NCBI RefSeq assembly: GCF_018156225.1
Contig: NZ_JAGTAR010000019.1
Span: 50,859-114,858 of the forward strand
Reading direction: 5' to 3'
Source: Carboxylicivirga sediminis
GTDB lineage: Bacteria; Bacteroidota; Bacteroidia; Bacteroidales; Marinilabiliaceae
Length of the DNA: 64,000 bases
Part shown: positions 32,847 through 41,677 of the stretch, one piece after another
Layout: every line of letters starts with the position of its first letter
Numbering within the stretch: the stretch's first letter is position 1
Notes under the pieces: generated by a model
What the model was told of the DNA's origin: nothing
The model's input: the letters and a program-made list of their open reading frames with translations, nothing else
Databases searched by the model: none
Program-made: the position numbers and the translations under genes

Positions 32847-34275
32847 ACAAAATAGAACTATATTATTACAAAAGATTAATACCAAACGCTTGAGTACAAT
32901 CTGGAATGACTTTAAAGAGGCCCTGGCTGGTTCATCCCAGGATTACACACAGATTCCTTTAGGGCGAGCTGTGTTTCTATTAGCCATTCCTATGGTATTG
33001 GAGATGGTGATGGAATCGGTATTTGCTGTGGCCGACATCTACTTTGTTGGCCGGCTTGGAGCCGATGCTGTTGCAACTGTAGGTATCACCGAAAGCGTAT
33101 TAACCATCATTTATGCCATTGCCTTTGGTTTAAGCATGGCCACTACAGCCCTCGTATCTCGCCGAATTGGTGAGAAAAACAAAACAGAGGCATCAAAAGA
33201 AGGCATGCAAGCTATTATAGCAGGCTCTCTTATCTCACTGATAATCGCAATCCCTGGTGTTATATTTGCTAAGGACTTATTGCAGTTAATGGGGACATCA
33301 TCAGCTATCATCAACGAATTGTCGACCTACACATCCATCATGTTTGGCGGCAATCTGGTAATCATGCTGCTTTTTATCAACAACGCCATATTTCGTGGTG
33401 CAGGCGATGCAGCCATTGCCATGCGGGTTTTGTGGATTGCCAATGGATTGAACATTATCCTTGATCCTTTGCTGATATTTGGTATCGGGCCATTTCCTGA
33501 ATTAGGTATTGCCGGTGCTGCGATAGCCACTAATATTGGACGAGGTATCGCAGTAGCCTACCAGCTTTATGTGCTTTGGAAAGGAAATGGTCGGGTCAGT
33601 TTTAGCAGCATCCCGCTAACTATTGATTGGCAACGCATTGCTAAGCTCATCAAAATATCACTTGGTGGTATTGCTCAATCATTAATTGCCACATCCAGCT
33701 GGATATTTCTGGTACGTATAATTTCCAACTTTGGCAGCGAAGTATTAGCTGGCTACACCATCGGTATTCGCATCATCTTGTTTTCACTATTGCCATCGTG
33801 GGGATTGAGTAATGCAGCAGCCACATTGGTTGGTCAGAACCTGGGAGCTCAGGAACCAGGACGTGCCGAAAAAGCCGTATGGGGTGTTGCCCGCATTAAT
33901 CTTGTGTTTTTAGGTGGATTAAGTATACTGTTTATAGTTTATCCACATTGGTTTGTTGGCTTATTCACAACTGATGAAACAGTGCTGAATGCAGGCATTC
34001 AATGTTTGCGCATCATCTCCTATGGATTTGCCTTTTACGGCATTGGTATGGTGATGACGCAGGCCTTTAATGGTGCTGGTGATACCAGAACGCCAACGCG
34101 CATTAACATTGTAGCCTTCTGGATGATTGAGATACCGCTGGCCTATGTACTGGCCATGCAACTTGGTTTTCAACAAGAAGGTGCATTTTATGCCATCATC
34201 ATTGCAGAAGGATGCATGACCCTGTTAGCCGCCTGGCTATTTAAAAAAGGTAAATGGAAAAAAGAAGCAGTCTGA
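32839..34275 (+). CDS. MATE-family multidrug efflux transporter
   Basis: 478 residues from ATG 32839 (a GTG lies one codon upstream). After a ~45-residue cytoplasmic tail, 12 hydrophobic segments follow in two MatE halves. The first begins AVFLLAIPMVLEMVMESVFAVADIYFVGRLGADAVA, and its counterpart SLGGIAQSLIATSSWIFLVRII opens the second half. Sodium- or proton-coupled export of drugs or metabolites is expected; the substrate is unknown. The long N-terminal tail is common in Bacteroidota members. It ends with a strong hairpin. Confidence 0.9.
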   Translation: MTKQNRTILLQKINTKRLSTIWNDFKEALAGSSQDYTQIPLGRAVFLLAIPMVLEMVMESVFAVADIYFVGRLGADAVATVGITESVLTIIYAIAFGLSMATTALVSRRIGEKNKTEASKEGMQAIIAGSLISLIIAIPGVIFAKDLLQLMGTSSAIINELSTYTSIMFGGNLVIMLLFINNAIFRGAGDAAIAMRVLWIANGLNIILDPLLIFGIGPFPELGIAGAAIATNIGRGIAVAYQLYVLWKGNGRVSFSSIPLTIDWQRIAKLIKISLGGIAQSLIATSSWIFLVRIISNFGSEVLAGYTIGIRIILFSLLPSWGLSNAAATLVGQNLGAQEPGRAEKAVWGVARINLVFLGGLSILFIVYPHWFVGLFTTDETVLNAGIQCLRIISYGFAFYGIGMVMTQAFNGAGDTRTPTRINIVAFWMIEIPLAYVLAMQLGFQQEGAFYAIIIAEGCMTLLAAWLFKKGKWKKEAV

Positions 34276-34283
34276 CAATTGCG

Positions 34284-34318
34284 ACAGGATATTTGGCAAA
34301 TACTGCCAAATATCCTGT
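34284..34318 (+). terminator. Hairpin after the MATE gene
   Basis: A perfect 15-bp stem, ACAGGATATTTGGCA (34284-34298) with TGCCAAATATCCTGT (34304-34318), loop AATAC, starting 9 bases after the stop. The T-run is weak. Confidence 0.75.
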
Positions 34319-34381
34319 TATTATCTCGCTGTGTTTTATAGTTTTGGAGAAATACAATCTGTTTTATTCAAATCGCACAGT

Positions 34382-36433
34382 ATGAAAAAATATCTGTTTC
34401 TGCTATTATCAATCATGACAATAACAGCTTGTCATGAACAATGTGACAAAACCCAACAAACCGAAATTGCTAATATTTCGGAGGCTACTGTAAGTACTAC
34501 TGTGGCTGCTATTGAAAAATTACATCCCAATACCCCTGTTCAGCTTATTAATCGTGGGGTTAAGCATGCTGCCTCACTTTGGCGCAATGTAGATGGTAAT
34601 GAAAGCGATTTTCAGCAATTCTGCGAAAAACATTTTATAGCGGATGCTTCACAAAAGGAGCTGATGTTTGAAAAAGTGAGTCGTAACCTGGAAATTCTTT
34701 ACGGCCATTTCAATAAAATAGCCCTTGACCTACAGCGTCCACTCCACGAGCCAATGGGTGACATCATCGACATTGACAAAACCTTTGGTGGATACAGTGC
34801 CGGTTCTCATTTAATCGAAGATATGTACCGCAACAAGCTGGCCTTTAATATTGCATTAAATTTCCCCTACTATTCATTATCGGAAAAAGAACAAAACGCA
34901 GCTACCTGGACAAGGAAAGAATGGGCTTATGCCCGAATGGGAGATGTATTTACTGCACGTATTCCGGCTGAGATTCTTCAAAATGTATCAGAAGTTGGTT
35001 CCGCATCAGAAATGTATATTGCCAATTACAATATATACATGGGCCAACTGGTAGATGAAAAGATGCAAACCTACTTCCCTGAAGATATGGTGCTACTGTC
35101 GCACTGGAACCTGCGCGATGAAATAAAATCGCATTACAGCAAAGGAGCTGATGGTGTTCAACTGCAAGGCATGGTCTATGAAGTGATGAAGCGCATCATC
35201 GATCAAACCATACCAAAGGATGTTATCAATAATGGCAACTACCAGTGGAATCCCTATAGCAATGCCGTTTATAAGGAGGGACAGGCAGTGGAGCTAGCTA
35301 ACGAAAATAATGGTCGCTACCAGCAAATCATCAACAACTTCCACGCCATGCGCCAGATGGATGCTTACACACCCCTGAACACTGCTGTGAAACGAGCTTT
35401 CGAAGGTGGCATGGAAATTACCCAGGCAGATGCCGAACAACTTTTTGTTGAGTTCATGTCATCAGACGCCTTAATGCAAGTTGGAGACTTAATAAAGCAA
35501 CGACTGGGACGTGATTTGCAACCATGGGACATCTGGTACGATGGGTTTAAAGCCCGTAGCTCCATTGATGAGAATGCGCTGAATAAGATGACTCGTTCGC
35601 GCTACCCAAATGCCAAAGCCCTGGATGATGACTTAGCCCATTTATTGGTGAAATTAGGTTTTACGAAAGAAAAGGCCTCCTTTCTGGCAGAGCGTATTGA
35701 TGTGGATCCAGCACGCGGTTCGGGTCATGCCTGGGGCGCCTCTATGAAAGGAGAAACAGCTCATCTGAGAACACGCATTCCGGAGAGTGGCATGGATTAT
35801 AAAGGCTACAACATTGCCATTCACGAATTCGGTCATAATGTGGAGCAAACCATCTCTCTTTATGATGTGGATTACTACATGCTTAACGGTGTACCTAACA
35901 CAGCGTTTACTGAGGCACTGGCTTTCATCTTCCAGAAACGAGACTTGGAATTGCTGGATATGAAAAATGACAATCTAGAGAAAGAAGCTTTACAGATCCT
36001 GGACAATTTCTGGTCAACCTACGAAATCATGGGCGTATCACTGCTAGACCAGCGCATGTGGAAGTGGCTTTACAACCATCCTGAAGCCACTGCTGATGAA
36101 TTAAAAGTGGCTGTACAGGAAATTGCTATTGATATCTGGAACGAGTTTTATGCACCTGCATTTGGTATTAAGGACCAGCCGATTCTGGCTATTTACTCGC
36201 ACATGATTAATAGTCCCATCTACCTGTCTAACTATGCATTCGGCCATTTAATTCAGTTCCAGGTAGAGCAATACCTTAAAACAGCAGACTTTGCACCAGA
36301 AGTTGAACGATTATTTAAAATTGGTTCTATCACACCTAACGCCTGGATGCAAGCCGGACTTGGAGAAGATATCTCTATTGTTTCTATCATTAAAGAAGCC
36401 CAGGCAGCTGCTGCAAAGTTAAGCAAGAAGTAG
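34382..36433 (+). CDS. Zinc-metallopeptidase-like lipoprotein (HExxH)
   Basis: 683 residues from ATG 34382 (an in-frame start at 34331 would place the signal 17 residues inside). The signal MKKYLFLLLSIMTITAC ends in a lipobox, so it is a membrane-anchored envelope protein. Near residue 485 is IAIHEFGHNVEQ, a gluzincin HExxH site, with a downstream Glu in AFTEALAFIF about 30 residues on as probable third ligand. The preceding SGHAWGASMKGETAHLRTRI is conserved-looking. It resembles large helical peptidases (M3 or M49-like), but M49 uses HExxxH, so I do not assign a family. An envelope oligopeptidase is inferred. Confidence 0.68.
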   Translation: MKKYLFLLLSIMTITACHEQCDKTQQTEIANISEATVSTTVAAIEKLHPNTPVQLINRGVKHAASLWRNVDGNESDFQQFCEKHFIADASQKELMFEKVSRNLEILYGHFNKIALDLQRPLHEPMGDIIDIDKTFGGYSAGSHLIEDMYRNKLAFNIALNFPYYSLSEKEQNAATWTRKEWAYARMGDVFTARIPAEILQNVSEVGSASEMYIANYNIYMGQLVDEKMQTYFPEDMVLLSHWNLRDEIKSHYSKGADGVQLQGMVYEVMKRIIDQTIPKDVINNGNYQWNPYSNAVYKEGQAVELANENNGRYQQIINNFHAMRQMDAYTPLNTAVKRAFEGGMEITQADAEQLFVEFMSSDALMQVGDLIKQRLGRDLQPWDIWYDGFKARSSIDENALNKMTRSRYPNAKALDDDLAHLLVKLGFTKEKASFLAERIDVDPARGSGHAWGASMKGETAHLRTRIPESGMDYKGYNIAIHEFGHNVEQTISLYDVDYYMLNGVPNTAFTEALAFIFQKRDLELLDMKNDNLEKEALQILDNFWSTYEIMGVSLLDQRMWKWLYNHPEATADELKVAVQEIAIDIWNEFYAPAFGIKDQPILAIYSHMINSPIYLSNYAFGHLIQFQVEQYLKTADFAPEVERLFKIGSITPNAWMQAGLGEDISIVSIIKEAQAAAAKLSKK

Positions 36434-36448
36434 AAAGAATTATTATAC

Positions 36449-36484
36449 AAAAAAAAGGTAAACCACTTGGTTTACCTTTTTTTT
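36449..36484. terminator. Bidirectional terminator
   Basis: AAAAAAAAGGTAAACC pairs with GGTTTACCTTTTTTTT across a 4-base loop, between the convergent zincin and sigma-factor genes. Confidence 0.93.
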
Positions 36485-36503
36485 ACGATCTTATATCAAT
36501 ATA

Positions 36504-37007
36504 TTAGTCAATCGCTAATTCGATCATCTTCTGAAGCTTTTTGCGACCAAAGAAAATTCTACTTTTCACCGTACCTATTGGCATGTCTAACTGCTCAGCA
36601 ATCTCTTTGTATTTGTAGCCTTCCATGTGCATAGTCAGTGGCTGTTTAAACTCACCTTCCAGCTTATTCATCTGCGAATGAATTTCACCGGTATAATGTA
36701 TAACATCAGGCGTATCATCAGTGTAGTACTTATTAGATAAGTAGTTAACTTCATCAACTAGCATTGGTGCCTGACGCATTTTATACTTGCGACGATAATT
36801 GTTGATAAATGAATTGCGCATAATAGTATGCATCCATGCTGAAAAATTGGTATTCATTACAAACTTCTCTCTTGAAGAGAGGGCTCTGAAGTTTGTTTCC
36901 TGAACAAGGTCATGTGCATCTTCCTCGTTCGCTGTTAATGTAAGGGCATAGCTAAACATTTTTTGTTGAAGCCCCAATAGTCGATGGTTGAATTGTTCTG
37001 CGGTCAT
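36504..37007 (-). CDS. ECF-type RNA polymerase sigma factor
   Basis: 167 residues. Region 2 is seen in ANEEDAHDLVQETNFRAL and FSAWMHTIMRNSFINNYRR; region 4 in the C-terminal EGYKYKEIAEQLDMPIGTVKSRIFFGRKKLQKM helix-turn-helix. No anti-sigma gene adjoins it, unlike most ECF loci. It may be one of the single-gene ECF factors conserved across Bacteroidales. An inverted repeat, AACTGTT (37052-37058) and AACAGTT (37068-37074), lies about 45 bases upstream of its start. Target genes are unknown. Confidence 0.92.
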   Translation of the reverse strand: MTAEQFNHRLLGLQQKMFSYALTLTANEEDAHDLVQETNFRALSSREKFVMNTNFSAWMHTIMRNSFINNYRRKYKMRQAPMLVDEVNYLSNKYYTDDTPDVIHYTGEIHSQMNKLEGEFKQPLTMHMEGYKYKEIAEQLDMPIGTVKSRIFFGRKKLQKMIELAID

Positions 37008-37475
37008 CTTTCTGGGTATTATTGTTTAACATTTTCTGTTTCCTTTAACACAACTGTTCGGGTGTTTAACAGTTAATATTTTGGGAAACTCATTTAATTT
37101 AATTAAAATCATTCATAAATCCAACTGTAAATCAGGAATACAGTCTTATTTGCCTATTCGGTATTTAATTACCTGTTTACTTTGTAAAGATGAACAAAAT
37201 CAAATTAACTTCCAAATCTGTTTAATGATTTTAACATGCAATTAATCATTATTACAATCACACTCAGCATGGCCTACCTCTTTAATACCCTAACAATCAA
37301 ATAAAAGAAGGAAGACTAATCACTATTTAATTATTTTTTACATTTATTGAAAAGAATTAATAGTGCTTAAACGTTCTAACTATTGTCTGTTAAAAAGCGA
37401 CATTTATCGTGTTTCTTTTCAATTTAAGTAATTAATTTGCTCTTTCTTTTGAGCTTTTCAGATAAGTAGATATTC
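37008..37475. other. AT-rich spacer between sigma factor and cyd operon
   Basis: This 468-base divergent spacer is very AT-rich and holds no ORF I would support. The only clear symmetry is the AACTGTT-N9-AACAGTT inverted repeat at 37052-37074, a candidate operator. Promoters for both divergent units must lie here, but I found no unambiguous TTTG/TAnnTTTG pair. Confidence 0.5.
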
Positions 37476-37688
37476 ATGCACACTTTCAAAAAAATATATC
37501 ATTTTTATGTTGATGGTTTTCGCAACCTATCGCCTTGGGCAAGGACTTTATGGGTTATCATTCTGGTTAAGCTATTTATCATGTTTGCAGTTTTACGCCT
37601 GTTTTTTTTTCGTGATACCTTAAAAAACAGATATGCAACGGATGAGGAAAGAGCCAACCATGTTATCGAAGAATTAATTGGTCAATAA
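37476..37688 (+). CDS. DUF4492 small membrane protein of the cyd operon
   Basis: 70 residues with one transmembrane helix (about residues 24-46, WARTLWVIILVKLFIMFAVL) and a charged cytoplasmic tail. The FYVDGFRNLSPWARTLW start matches DUF4492, a family found ahead of cydAB in Bacteroidota. It is 18 bases upstream of cydA and probably helps assembly or stability of the bd oxidase, inferred from this linkage. Confidence 0.82.
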   Translation: MHTFKKIYHFYVDGFRNLSPWARTLWVIILVKLFIMFAVLRLFFFRDTLKNRYATDEERANHVIEELIGQ

Positions 37689-37706
37689 TAATAACAATAA
37701 ATAAAT

Positions 37707-39302
37707 ATGCTAGAGAATATTGATTTGTCGCTCGTCAATTGGTCGAGAGCACAATTTGCACTTACAGCTATGTTTCACTGGCTCTTTGTGCCACTAACAC
37801 TGGGCCTCAGTTTTATCATAGCTTTTATGGAAACCATTTATGTAAAAACAGGTGATCCGGAGTGGAAGCGAATTACCAAATTCTGGATGAAGTTATTTGG
37901 AATTAACTTTGCCATAGGCGTGGCTACAGGTATTATCCTCGAGTTTGAATTTGGCACCAACTGGTCCAATTATTCATGGTTTGTTGGTGACATATTTGGG
38001 GCACCGTTAGCCATTGAAGGTATTATGGCCTTTTTTATGGAAAGTACCTTCATTGCTGTTATGTTTTTTGGTTGGGGTAAGGTCAGTAAAAAATTTCACC
38101 TGACCGCCACCTGGTTAACGGCAGCAGGAGCCAACCTATCTGCACTCTGGATATTAGTGGCCAATGCCTGGATGCAAAACCCGGTTGGCATGAAGTTTAA
38201 TCCGGAAACAGCTCGTAATGAGATGGAAAACTTCTGGGATGTCTTCCTATCACCAACAGCCGTTACAAAATTTTTGCACACCACCACATCCGGCTATGTG
38301 CTGGCCTCGTTATTTGTTGTAGGCATAAGTAGCTGGTTCTTAATAAAAAAGCGTCATATACTATTTGCCAAGCGAAGTATAGTGATTGCTGCTATTTTTG
38401 GTTTAGTGTCTTCAGTAATGCTAGTGGCAACAGGCGATGGATCGGCCCGTGATGTTGCCAAAACACAACCCATGAAATTTGCAGCTATGGAGTCGCTTTA
38501 CGAAGGCCAGACGCAAGCACCTTTAATTGCCATTGGTTTGTTTGGCAAACAGCACGACGACCCAATGAATCGAGATTCAGATCAAGAGTTCCTGGTAAAA
38601 ATAGAAATCCCTAACATGCTCTCTTACCTTGCTTTTCTAGAGGTAGACGCTTTTGTGCCTGGCATCAAAGATTTGGTTTTAGGCAATGAGCAACACAACA
38701 TCATGTCGTACAAGGAAAAAATAAAGAGAGGTTATGAAGCACAGCAAACACTAAAAGCCTTTAAAGAGTCGAAAGGTTTTGATGAGGCTGAATACGAACG
38801 ATTGAAAGCGAAATTTGATGATAAAGAATGGGTGGAGAACTATTTTAAATACTTCGGCTACGGCAACTATTATGATCCCAATCCTGAGCAACTGGAGCTG
38901 AACGCTTTCAAAATAGTACCACCTATCTCATTGTCTTTCTATGCTTTCCATATCATGGTTATTCTGGGTGGTCATTTTATGCTGCTGTTTATGGTACTTT
39001 TATGGCTGGTATACGCAAAGAAACTCGAATCAAATAAACTGGTGTTATACACAGCTCTATGGACCATTCCATTAGCCTACATTGCCAGTCAGGCCGGATG
39101 GATAGTTGCTGAAGTTGGTCGTCAACCATGGGTTATTCAGGATCTGATGCCCACCATGACTGCCGTATCCAAAATTGATACCAGCTCAGTAATGATCACT
39201 TTCTGGCTCTTCACCATCACCTTTGTGGCTCTGGCTATAGCGGAAGTAAAAATCATGGTAAAACAAATTAAGAACGGACCTAAAGAAGGAGGACACAACT
39301 AA
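37707..39302 (+). CDS. cydA: Cytochrome bd ubiquinol oxidase subunit I
   Basis: 531 residues, polytopic membrane subunit carrying hemes b558, b595 and d; reduces O2 to water with quinol and has high oxygen affinity. Visible are NWSRAQFALTAMFHWLFVPLT near the N-terminus with the heme-binding His, FEFGTNWSNYSWFVGDIFG, the periplasmic Q-loop region (about residues 240-400), and EVGRQPWVIQDLMPT, the conserved GRQPW motif. It overlaps cydB at a TAATG junction. Its presence indicates microaerobic growth. Confidence 0.97.
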   Translation: MLENIDLSLVNWSRAQFALTAMFHWLFVPLTLGLSFIIAFMETIYVKTGDPEWKRITKFWMKLFGINFAIGVATGIILEFEFGTNWSNYSWFVGDIFGAPLAIEGIMAFFMESTFIAVMFFGWGKVSKKFHLTATWLTAAGANLSALWILVANAWMQNPVGMKFNPETARNEMENFWDVFLSPTAVTKFLHTTTSGYVLASLFVVGISSWFLIKKRHILFAKRSIVIAAIFGLVSSVMLVATGDGSARDVAKTQPMKFAAMESLYEGQTQAPLIAIGLFGKQHDDPMNRDSDQEFLVKIEIPNMLSYLAFLEVDAFVPGIKDLVLGNEQHNIMSYKEKIKRGYEAQQTLKAFKESKGFDEAEYERLKAKFDDKEWVENYFKYFGYGNYYDPNPEQLELNAFKIVPPISLSFYAFHIMVILGGHFMLLFMVLLWLVYAKKLESNKLVLYTALWTIPLAYIASQAGWIVAEVGRQPWVIQDLMPTMTAVSKIDTSSVMITFWLFTITFVALAIAEVKIMVKQIKNGPKEGGHN

Positions 39303-40438
39303 TGTTTGGAGAATTATCACATTTAGCACTGCAGCAATATTGGTGGATCATCGTTTCGCTTTTAGGCGCATTACTCGTCTTCCTGATGTTTGTGCAGGGT
39401 GGACAAACCTTGATTTATACCATTGGTAAAACAAGTATGGAAAGAACAATGCTTGTGAATACATTAGGGCGCAAGTGGGAATTTACCTTTACCACTTTGG
39501 TAACTTTTGGCGGAGCATTTTTTGCCTCCTTTCCGCTATTTTACAGCACCAGTTTCGGTGGGGCCTACTGGGTTTGGATGCTTATCCTGTTCGCATTTGT
39601 TATTCAGGCTATAGCCTATGAATTCCGCTCGAGACCCAATAATGTTTTTGGGCCACGAACCTATGAGACATTCCTGCTAATCAACGGCCTGCTTGGCACT
39701 ATCTTAATCGGTACTGCAGTAGCCACCTTCTTTACCGGTTCCGCTTTCACTGTGAATGAAATGAATCAATCACAATGGGAACTTAGTTCTCATGGTCTGG
39801 AAGCAGCTTTAAACCTTCATAATTTATCACTAGGACTTGCTGTATTCTTCCTGGCCCGCGTACTTGGCTTACTTTATTTCATGAACAGCATTAATCATGA
39901 TGACATCTTCACGCGTGCTAAAAAGCATCTGATTTACAACGGCATTCCATTTCTTGTTTTCTTTCTAACTTTTATAATATGGTTGTTTGTGAGAGATGGC
40001 TTTGCGGTAAATCCAAATACACAGGAAGTATATCTGGAACCTTACAAGTATTTCAAAAATATGGTGGAGATGCCTATTGTTCTCATACTGTTTTTACTTG
40101 GCGTTGTTGGAGTTTTACTTGGCTTGGGTGCCAGTATACTTCGTAGCGACTGTACAAAAGGCATATGGGCTGCAGGTGGTGGTACTGTTCTTACTGTATT
40201 CAGCCTTTTACTAATTGCTGGGTTTAATAACACCTCATTCTACCCTTCAAGCTATGATTTACAAAGTTCATTAACGATACAAAACGCATCATCAAGTCAC
40301 TTTACCCTGACTGCCATGAGTTATGTATCACTGCTTGTTCCATTCGTTTTTGCATACATTTGGTATGTATGGAAAGCCATAAACAACAAGCCAATTGATG
40401 AGGATGAAATGAAATCAGAGGATTTACACGTTTACTAA
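39302..40438 (+). CDS. cydB: Cytochrome bd ubiquinol oxidase subunit II
   Basis: 378 residues, partner of CydA with about eight to nine transmembrane helices. WIIVSLLGALLVFLMFVQGGQTL, the GRKWEFTFTTLVTFGGAFFASFPLFY segment and YEFRSRPNN are typical. The start codon overlaps the cydA stop, so translation is coupled. A small hydrophobic ORF follows 10 bases after its stop. Confidence 0.96.
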   Translation: MFGELSHLALQQYWWIIVSLLGALLVFLMFVQGGQTLIYTIGKTSMERTMLVNTLGRKWEFTFTTLVTFGGAFFASFPLFYSTSFGGAYWVWMLILFAFVIQAIAYEFRSRPNNVFGPRTYETFLLINGLLGTILIGTAVATFFTGSAFTVNEMNQSQWELSSHGLEAALNLHNLSLGLAVFFLARVLGLLYFMNSINHDDIFTRAKKHLIYNGIPFLVFFLTFIIWLFVRDGFAVNPNTQEVYLEPYKYFKNMVEMPIVLILFLLGVVGVLLGLGASILRSDCTKGIWAAGGGTVLTVFSLLLIAGFNNTSFYPSSYDLQSSLTIQNASSSHFTLTAMSYVSLLVPFVFAYIWYVWKAINNKPIDEDEMKSEDLHVY

Positions 40439-40448
40439 TAGAATCAAC

Positions 40449-40577
40449 ATGAAATATTTACACGAAATAGTTTGGTACCTTTCTCTCCCATTAACCATTG
40501 TTATTAGCTACTATGCGGTGCTATTCGGCTTAAAGAAGTTCAATCAGCTTCACGAAAAGGAAGAAGAGACTGAATAA
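40449..40577 (+). CDS. CydX-like small subunit of cytochrome bd oxidase
   Basis: A 42-residue ORF, ATG 40449-40451 to TAA 40575-40577: a short amphipathic start (MKYLHEIVWYL), one transmembrane helix (SLPLTIVISYYAVLFGL) and an acidic tail rich in Glu and Lys (HEKEEETE). Position directly after cydB, size and single-helix layout match CydX/CydH subunits that stabilise heme d in other phyla. Sequence similarity to CydX is not obvious, so the assignment rests on position and topology. Confidence 0.65.
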   Translation: MKYLHEIVWYLSLPLTIVISYYAVLFGLKKFNQLHEKEEETE

Positions 40578-40597
40578 CAATATCTCAAGAACATAGA

Positions 40598-40636
40598 AAG
40601 AGCCGCTCAGAATTATCTGAACGGCTCTTCTTTTTG
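40598..40636 (+). terminator. Terminator of the cyd operon
   Basis: AAGAGCCG (40598-40605) pairs with CGGCTCTT (40622-40629), continued by TCAGA with TCTGA after a C-A mismatch, loop ATTA, then a TCTTTTT run. Confidence 0.88.
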
Positions 40637-40657
40637 TGCTAACTCAATAAAAAATAG

Positions 40658-41677
40658 TTATTCAACGTCCCACACATCTCCTGAGTGAATCAGGTCGTTG
40701 AATGATTTAATTTGCGATTGTTCCTGAACTTCTGCAAGCTGCTTCGCTACACACTGATCATAAACAGGTGCCTTAACAGAACGAATTACACCCAAGGCAA
40801 CCGGATATTCCGGGTATTCCATATCAGCCAGCTTCAAATGTAGAGTGATATCATCACAATGTGCATCATGCACAAGGATATCATCTTCAGTTATGCCATT
40901 TTCACCGATGGTAACCACCTTCAACTCTAACCCATCAAGCATCAAGCCTTTATTACTTTCTGCTCCAAAAATCATTGGTTTACCATGCTCCAGCTTAATC
41001 GTACGATCGGCCGAATGCGCTTTGTCGGTAATAGCATTATGGGTTTTATCATTATAAATAACACAGTTCTGAAGTACTTCAACGATAGATGTACCTTCGT
41101 GCTTAGCTGCTTCTTCCAGCATTACCACCGAGTGCTTCAGGTCTTTATCGATACAGCGGGCAAAAAACTGACCACGTGCACCAATACAAAGCTCTCCCGG
41201 ACGGAAAGGCGCTTCAACGGTACCAAACGGAGAGGTCTTTGAAATAAAACCACGCTTGGAAGTTGGTGAATACTGCCCTTTTGTTAGACCATAAATCTGG
41301 TTGTTGAACAGAATTACATTTAAATCAATGTTACGACGAATGGTATGAATAAAGTGGTTTCCACCAATAGCTAAAGCATCACCATCACCTGTAATCTGCC
41401 ACACTTTTAAATGTGGGTTAGCCACCTTAACACCTGATGCGATGGCCGAACCACGACCATGGATTGTATGAAAACCAAACGTTTCCATATAATATGGGAA
41501 TCGCGATGAACAGCCAATACCAGAAATAACTGCCACTTCTTCTTTTTTATATCCCAAAGAAGCCATTGCCTTTTGCACTGAATTCAGAATGGCATGGTCC
41601 CCGCAACCCGGACACCACTTTACGCTTTGGTCGCTTTTAAAATCTGTAAATTTTACTTGACAATTTTCAGCCATCAT
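40658..41677 (-). CDS. korB: 2-oxoacid:ferredoxin oxidoreductase beta subunit
   Basis: 339 residues, TPP-binding subunit of 2-oxoglutarate (or related 2-oxoacid):ferredoxin oxidoreductase, cytosolic. VKWCPGCGDHAILNSVQ holds the Cys of the Fe-S site and the TPP region, followed by GIGCSSRFPYYMETFGFHTIHGRG and the GDGDALAIGGNHFIH Mg-TPP motif. It starts directly after the korA stop (TAAATG). The pair without a separate delta ferredoxin subunit is the KorAB form of Bacteroidota, replacing 2-oxoglutarate dehydrogenase and yielding reduced ferredoxin. Confidence 0.93.
   Translation of the reverse strand: MMAENCQVKFTDFKSDQSVKWCPGCGDHAILNSVQKAMASLGYKKEEVAVISGIGCSSRFPYYMETFGFHTIHGRGSAIASGVKVANPHLKVWQITGDGDALAIGGNHFIHTIRRNIDLNVILFNNQIYGLTKGQYSPTSKRGFISKTSPFGTVEAPFRPGELCIGARGQFFARCIDKDLKHSVVMLEEAAKHEGTSIVEVLQNCVIYNDKTHNAITDKAHSADRTIKLEHGKPMIFGAESNKGLMLDGLELKVVTIGENGITEDDILVHDAHCDDITLHLKLADMEYPEYPVALGVIRSVKAPVYDQCVAKQLAEVQEQSQIKSFNDLIHSGDVWDVE

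Noticed and set aside
34382..36433. Dipeptidyl peptidase III (M49)
   Set aside because: The zinc motif is HEFGH (HExxH), not the HExxxH characteristic of M49, so the family name is withheld.
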